From: Pseudomonadota bacterium
Lineage (GTDB): Bacteria > Pseudomonadota > Alphaproteobacteria > Caulobacterales > Caulobacteraceae
Length of the DNA: 46,199 nucleotides
Direction of reading: 5' to 3'
Assembly (NCBI GenBank): GCA_023432855.1
Contig: JAEZEZ010000099.1
Span: 1-46,199, forward strand
Part shown: positions 43,470 through 46,199 of the stretch, piece by piece
Numbering within the stretch: position 1 is the stretch's first letter
How the letters are laid out: every line of letters starts with the position of its first letter
Program-made: the position numbers and the translations under genes
The notes under the pieces: generated by a model
Databases searched by the model: none
Told to the model about the DNA's origin: nothing
The model's input: only the letters and a program-made list of their open reading frames with translations

Positions 43470-44696
43470 ATGTTCATCGCCCCCCTCCGCCTCCTGACCG
43501 CGCTGATCTCGCTGGCCATCCTGGCCGGCGGCGGGTGGCTCATCTACGAGTGGTGGGACGGGCGGTGGACCATCAACGCCGCCGGCTACGGCGAATTCTC
43601 GCGGCCCTACTGGATGCTGTGGACGGGCCTGGCGCTGATCGCCTGGTCCTTCCTAGGCCGCTTCGTCACCCCCTTCCTGCTGGCGGGACCCGACCACAGG
43701 CCGATCGAGCGCAAGCGCGCCCACGGCCAGCAGCTGCCCGGGCCCGGCGGGTCGGAGCTCTACGTCGAGACCCACGGCCGCCAGGGCGCGCCGCCGGTGG
43801 TGCTGACCCACGGCTGGGGGCTGGACTCCAGTTTCTGGCGCTACGCCCGGGAGGACCTGGGCGAGCGGTTCAGCGTGGTGTGCTGGGACCTGCCGGGGCT
43901 CGGCCGCTCCAAGCTCGGCCGGGAGAAGATCGTCTCGCTGGAATGCATGGCCGAGTGCCTGGCCGCGGTCATCGAGGCGGGCACGGCGCGGCGGCCCGTG
44001 CTGGTGGGCCACAGCATCGGCGGCATGGTCATCCAGACCCTGCTGCGCGACCGGCCGGACCTCGCGCCGCGCATCGCCGGCGTGGTGCTGCTGAACACGA
44101 CCCTGTCCAACCCGCTGCGCTGCATGACCTTCAGCCGCGTGCTGCGCGCGCTGCAGAAGCCGGTGCTGGAGCCCATGGAAAAGGCCACGGCCGCGCTGCA
44201 TCCGCTGGCCTGGGCGCTGAAGTGGCAGAGCTGGATGAGCGGGACGGCGCACATCATGGTGCGCTTCGGCTTCGGCCGGCACCCGACGCGCAGCCAGCTC
44301 AAGCACGTGGCGCACCTGATCACCCTGGCGCGGCCCCGGGTGGAGGCGCAGGGCAACCTGGCGATGATGAACTGGGACGCGTCGGAGGCGCTGGCGAAGG
44401 CCGGGGTTCCGGTGCTGTCCATAGGCGGCGAGCACGACCTCGTCACCCGCCCCGGGGCCGCGCGCGAGATCGCCGGCGCCGCGCCGCGGGCGGGTCTCGA
44501 GATCGTCGAGGGGGCCAATCACATGGGCCCGCTCGAGGCGCACGAGCACTACCACAACCTGATCGCCGACTTCGTGCTGGCGGTGCAGCCGGGCAGCCAC
44601 GCGGATCGGCCCGTGACGCGCCAGCCGCCCGTGCGCCTGACCTCGGCGCCGCGCCGGCGGCCGCCCGCCGAGCCCCGGCCGTCGCCGCAGACCTGA
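43470..44696 (+). CDS. Membrane-anchored alpha/beta hydrolase
   Basis: A 408-residue hydrolase with two hydrophobic segments at the N-terminus (residues about 5-25 and 46-68) that would anchor it in the inner membrane, followed by an alpha/beta hydrolase domain. The oxyanion segment is LTHGWGLDSSFW and the nucleophile is Ser182 in GHSIGG. The likely acid is Asp323 (GGEHDLV) and the base His351 (GANHMGP). It ends in a Pro- and Arg-rich tail (residues about 375-408). The substrate is unknown; an esterase or lipase-like role is the default. ATG 43470 is used although its ribosome binding site is poor. Upstream in-frame codons would place the start over the divergent copper gene. A 55-base gap separates it from the downstream HAD gene, so they may be co-transcribed. 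Confidence 0.85.
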   Translation: MFIAPLRLLTALISLAILAGGGWLIYEWWDGRWTINAAGYGEFSRPYWMLWTGLALIAWSFLGRFVTPFLLAGPDHRPIERKRAHGQQLPGPGGSELYVETHGRQGAPPVVLTHGWGLDSSFWRYAREDLGERFSVVCWDLPGLGRSKLGREKIVSLECMAECLAAVIEAGTARRPVLVGHSIGGMVIQTLLRDRPDLAPRIAGVVLLNTTLSNPLRCMTFSRVLRALQKPVLEPMEKATAALHPLAWALKWQSWMSGTAHIMVRFGFGRHPTRSQLKHVAHLITLARPRVEAQGNLAMMNWDASEALAKAGVPVLSIGGEHDLVTRPGAAREIAGAAPRAGLEIVEGANHMGPLEAHEHYHNLIADFVLAVQPGSHADRPVTRQPPVRLTSAPRRRPPAEPRPSPQT

Positions 44697-44751
44697 GGCC
44701 GGGAGCTTTGCCGTGGGAACCGCGCGGCGAATCCCGCAATAGAGGTCGCCG

Positions 44752-45219
44752 ATGCCTACGATCTATCTCGACTGCGACGGGGTGCTGGCCGACTTCGACA
44801 CCGGCGCGGCCAATACCCTGGCCATGCACCCACGCGATTTCGAGCGCCGCCACGGGCTGAAGAAGCTGTGGGAGGCGCTGGCGGCGACGCCGCACTTCTT
44901 CGAGCGCCTGCCGCTGTTGCCCGACGCCATGGAGCTGTACGAGGCGGTGAAGCACACCGAGCCGGTGATCCTGACCGGCCTGCCGCGCGGATCGTGGGCG
45001 GCGCCGCAGAAGGTGCGCTGGGCCGCGCGCTATTTCCCGGGGGTGGAGATCATCACCACCAACGCCGCGCTCAAGCGCGAGCACTGCCACCCCGGCGACG
45101 CCCTGGTCGACGACCGCACCAAGTACGCCCACCTGTGGGAGGACGCCGGCGGCGTCTTCATCCACCACCGCGACGCCAGGCGGTCGATCGAGGAGCTGAA
45201 GGCGAAGGGGTTTATCTAG
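44752..45219 (+). CDS. HAD-family 5'-nucleotidase (NT5C-like)
   Basis: A 155-residue HAD phosphatase of the 5'(3')-deoxyribonucleotidase type, predicted to dephosphorylate nucleoside monophosphates. Motif I is YLDCDGVLADF with nucleophile Asp7 and acid Asp9; motif II is VILTGLPRG with Thr75; motif III is probably Lys109 in the following helix; motif IV is ALVDDR with Asp120 and Asp121. AGAGG (44741-44745) is a good ribosome binding site 6 bases before the ATG. Such small nucleotidases occur both on chromosomes and in phages, so the nearby portal gene leaves a phage origin possible. Start, length and all motifs look intact. Confidence 0.9.
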   Translation: MPTIYLDCDGVLADFDTGAANTLAMHPRDFERRHGLKKLWEALAATPHFFERLPLLPDAMELYEAVKHTEPVILTGLPRGSWAAPQKVRWAARYFPGVEIITTNAALKREHCHPGDALVDDRTKYAHLWEDAGGVFIHHRDARRSIEELKAKGFI

Positions 45220-45241
45220 GCACCGCACGCCTCCCCGGTCC

Positions 45242-45380
45242 CGTCATCCCCGGGCTTGTCCCGGGGATCCATGGCGGCGGCGAGGCTGAGCGCGTTACGG
45301 CGTCGGCGCGCGCGCGTGTGCAACCCCTGACCCGCTCTGCGACGGACGAATGGGTCCCCGGGACAAGCCCGGGGATGACG
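45242..45380. repeat. REP-like doublet in inverted orientation (REPIN-like)
   Basis: Two 31-base elements, 45242-45272 and 45350-45380, are inverse complements at 30 of 31 positions and are separated by 77 bases. Each is itself palindromic around CCCCGGGCTTGTCCCGGGG. This core is a frequent intergenic palindrome in alphaproteobacteria, from general knowledge. The pair could fold the region into a long hairpin and may end transcription of the HAD gene. Confidence 0.8.
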
Positions 45381-45409
45381 AAGGGGGGGATGAACCGGGG
45401 TTTGCCCGT

Positions 45410-45427
45410 CCTCCTCATCCGAGGAGG
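45410..45427. repeat. Small perfect hairpin
   Basis: CCTCCTC (45410-45416) and GAGGAGG (45421-45427) pair around the loop ATCC. It lies in the intergenic stretch 45220-45516 between the REP doublet and the 44-bp repeat copy B. No T-tract follows. Confidence 0.45.
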
Positions 45428-45437
45428 AAGATGCGCG

Positions 45438-45481
45438 CTTGACGGCCGGGGCCGGATCAGGGTGCAATTTGTAAACGGTCG
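45438..45481. repeat. 44-bp dispersed repeat, copy B
   Basis: This is 39 of 44 positions identical to 41101-41144, in the same orientation, with the central palindrome lost. It ends 24 bases before the left inverted repeat of the GIY-YIG unit. Confidence 0.7.
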
Positions 45482-45505
45482 GAGATGCGGGCGCGGGCGC
45501 CCCAT

Positions 45506-45546
45506 CCCATTCATCCTCATCCTGAGCTTGTCGAAGGACGAGGATG
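45506..45546 (+). repeat. Left 41-bp inverted repeat of the GIY-YIG unit
   Basis: It begins CCCATTCATCC and ends GACGAGGATG. It encodes the C-terminal residues PHPRPSTSSG of the GIY-YIG protein and its TGA stop. Confidence 0.85.
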
Positions 45547-45915
45547 CGGCGCGGCGATCGCGGCATCGTCCGTCTCTGTTTTCACCGCGGCGGCAAGCCT
45601 GTCTTCGAAGGCCGTCGAAGGACGGTAGTCCGGGGAGCGAGCCAGGGCGCACACCGCGTCCCAGTCGCCGCGGATCAGGGCCTGCTTCTTGGCGCGCGAC
45701 CACCCCTTGAGCCGGCGTTCGCACGCGATGGCGTCGGTGATCTCCTCGAACTGCTCGCTCCACACGAGCTTCACGGGTCGACGCCTGAAGGTCCAGGCCT
45801 TGGGATAGAGCCCCATCTGGTGCTCCTCGACCCGGCCGTTCACGTCCTCGCCTCGATGCGACCCGACGTAGAAGCGACCGTCTGAACACTCGAGCATGTA
45901 GGCGAAGGCGGCCAT
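45517..45915 (-). CDS. GIY-YIG nuclease family protein
   Basis: A 132-residue single-domain GIY-YIG protein related to the YhbQ/UvrC-N nuclease superfamily. The first strand is FAYMLEC (residues 4-10), the second FYVGS (15-19), the conserved arginine is Arg28 (NGRVEEH), and the catalytic glutamate is Glu66 in ACERRLKGW (64-72), followed by the typical SRAKKQALI helix. Residues after about 122 come from the REP-like repeat and are probably not part of the fold. ATG 45915 begins the domain directly. It could nick or cut DNA structures such as the REP hairpins that flank it, but this activity is inferred. It is oriented opposite to its neighbours. Confidence 0.9.
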   Translation of the reverse strand: MAAFAYMLECSDGRFYVGSHRGEDVNGRVEEHQMGLYPKAWTFRRRPVKLVWSEQFEEITDAIACERRLKGWSRAKKQALIRGDWDAVCALARSPDYRPSTAFEDRLAAAVKTETDDAAIAAPHPRPSTSSG

Positions 45916-45925
45916 CGTCGCGGTT

Positions 45926-45966
45926 CATCCTCGTCCTTCGACAGGCTCAGGATGAGGATGAATGGG
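45926..45966 (-). repeat. Right 41-bp inverted repeat of the GIY-YIG unit
   Basis: Inverse complement of 45506-45546 with one substitution (G for A near the centre). It lies just upstream of the GIY-YIG start codon and may carry its leader or promoter. Confidence 0.85.
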
Positions 45967-46026
45967 AGGTCGCGCCTGCGGCCTCCGGTTCCCAAGCGTT
46001 TCACCCAACCCAAACCGGAGAACACC

Positions 46027-46199
46027 ATGGACGACGCGACCGAGATGGTCGGCGGCGGGCTTTTGCCTGTGCGCGATCAGGCGCCTGTAACCCCGCCCGA
46101 AACCCCGGCCGAGCCCCCGCAGGCCCCGCAGCCCGATCCGGAGGCCGCCCGGCTGGCGGCGATGGAGGAGGCGCTGGGGCGGTTCGCGGGGGTCGACTG
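46027..46199 (+). CDS. Unidentified proline-rich protein, 5' part only
   Basis: An open frame runs from ATG 46027 to the window end (57 full codons). A clear GGAG ribosome binding site (46017-46020) lies 6 bases before the start. The visible part has an acidic and Pro-rich stretch (residues about 18-38: repeated P-x-x-P and PPETPAEPP) followed by a helical, Glu- and Ala-rich stretch (AARLAAMEEALGRF). No family is recognised. Proline-rich, acidic N-termini occur in phage scaffold or minor head proteins, so a phage structural gene continuing after the portal is possible, but this is a guess from context. Confidence 0.6.
   Translation, partial: MDDATEMVGGGLLPVRDQAPVTPPETPAEPPQAPQPDPEAARLAAMEEALGRFAGVD

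Larger units (their letters stand above)
45506..45966. mobile_element. Putative REP-bounded GIY-YIG element (461 bp)
   Basis: The unit is bordered by 41-base inverted repeats, 45506-45546 and 45926-45966, which match at 40 of 41 positions. Each contains the imperfect hairpin CTCATCCT / AGGACGAG, a REP-like motif. The single gene inside fills the unit: its start codon is 11 bases from the right repeat and its last ten codons and stop lie inside the left one. This looks like a mobile or formerly mobile cassette, but no target-site duplication was found and movement is inferred. Confidence 0.5.

Noticed and set aside
43343..43543. A 67-codon upstream extension of the copper-protein frame
   Set aside because: It has no ribosome binding site, is unlike the family N-terminus and reaches into the hydrolase gene; the internal ATG has a strong site.

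Overview
The window is very GC-rich DNA (about 75% GC in sampled coding lines) with alphaproteobacterial-looking genes: long RTX proteins, a DUF326-type copper protein, P22-like portal and REP-like dispersed repeats. The best guess for the host is a member of the Caulobacterales (Caulobacter or Phenylobacterium-like). That assignment is inferred from composition and gene content; there is no rRNA or other marker gene here.

Layout. An AraC-type regulator (89-1078, minus) faces the first of six RTX genes, all on the plus strand: a 3218-residue repeat protein (1457-11113), a 2243-residue repeat protein (11317-18048), an RTX class 3 lipase of 1810 residues (23034-28466), an RTX serralysin-like metalloprotease of 1143 residues (29868-33299), a 1725-residue VCBS/cadherin-like RTX protein (33551-38728) and a 737-residue repeat protein (38876-41089). 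Between the second and third lies a surface-chemistry island. On the minus strand, a sulfotransferase overlaps by ATGA with a 911-residue adenylation / carrier / SGNH-like fusion; a second sulfotransferase diverges from them. An OafA-type membrane acyltransferase sits between the lipase and the protease. The last 5 kb is accessory: a P22-like phage portal gene with no phage neighbours, a cysteine-rich copper-storage-like protein, a membrane-anchored alpha/beta hydrolase, a HAD 5'-nucleotidase, a GIY-YIG nuclease gene enclosed by 41-bp inverted repeats, and the start of an unidentified proline-rich protein.

How the genes fit together. All six RTX proteins end in the same module of about 78 residues, which is probably a type I secretion signal, preceded by 2-4 copies of a module centred on D-W-H-Y-V-D-N. 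Those modules recur at 181-183 residues in 10 of 11 intervals, and in five of the six proteins the C-terminus lies 181-182 residues after the last one. The family therefore looks like different heads (lipase, protease, cadherin-like or none) on one strictly phased carrier. No ABC exporter, membrane-fusion protein or outer-membrane channel is encoded here, so secretion would need a system elsewhere. The sulfotransferases, the Dlt-like fusion and the acyltransferase suggest envelope or exopolysaccharide decoration on which such proteins might act or dock; this link rests only on proximity.
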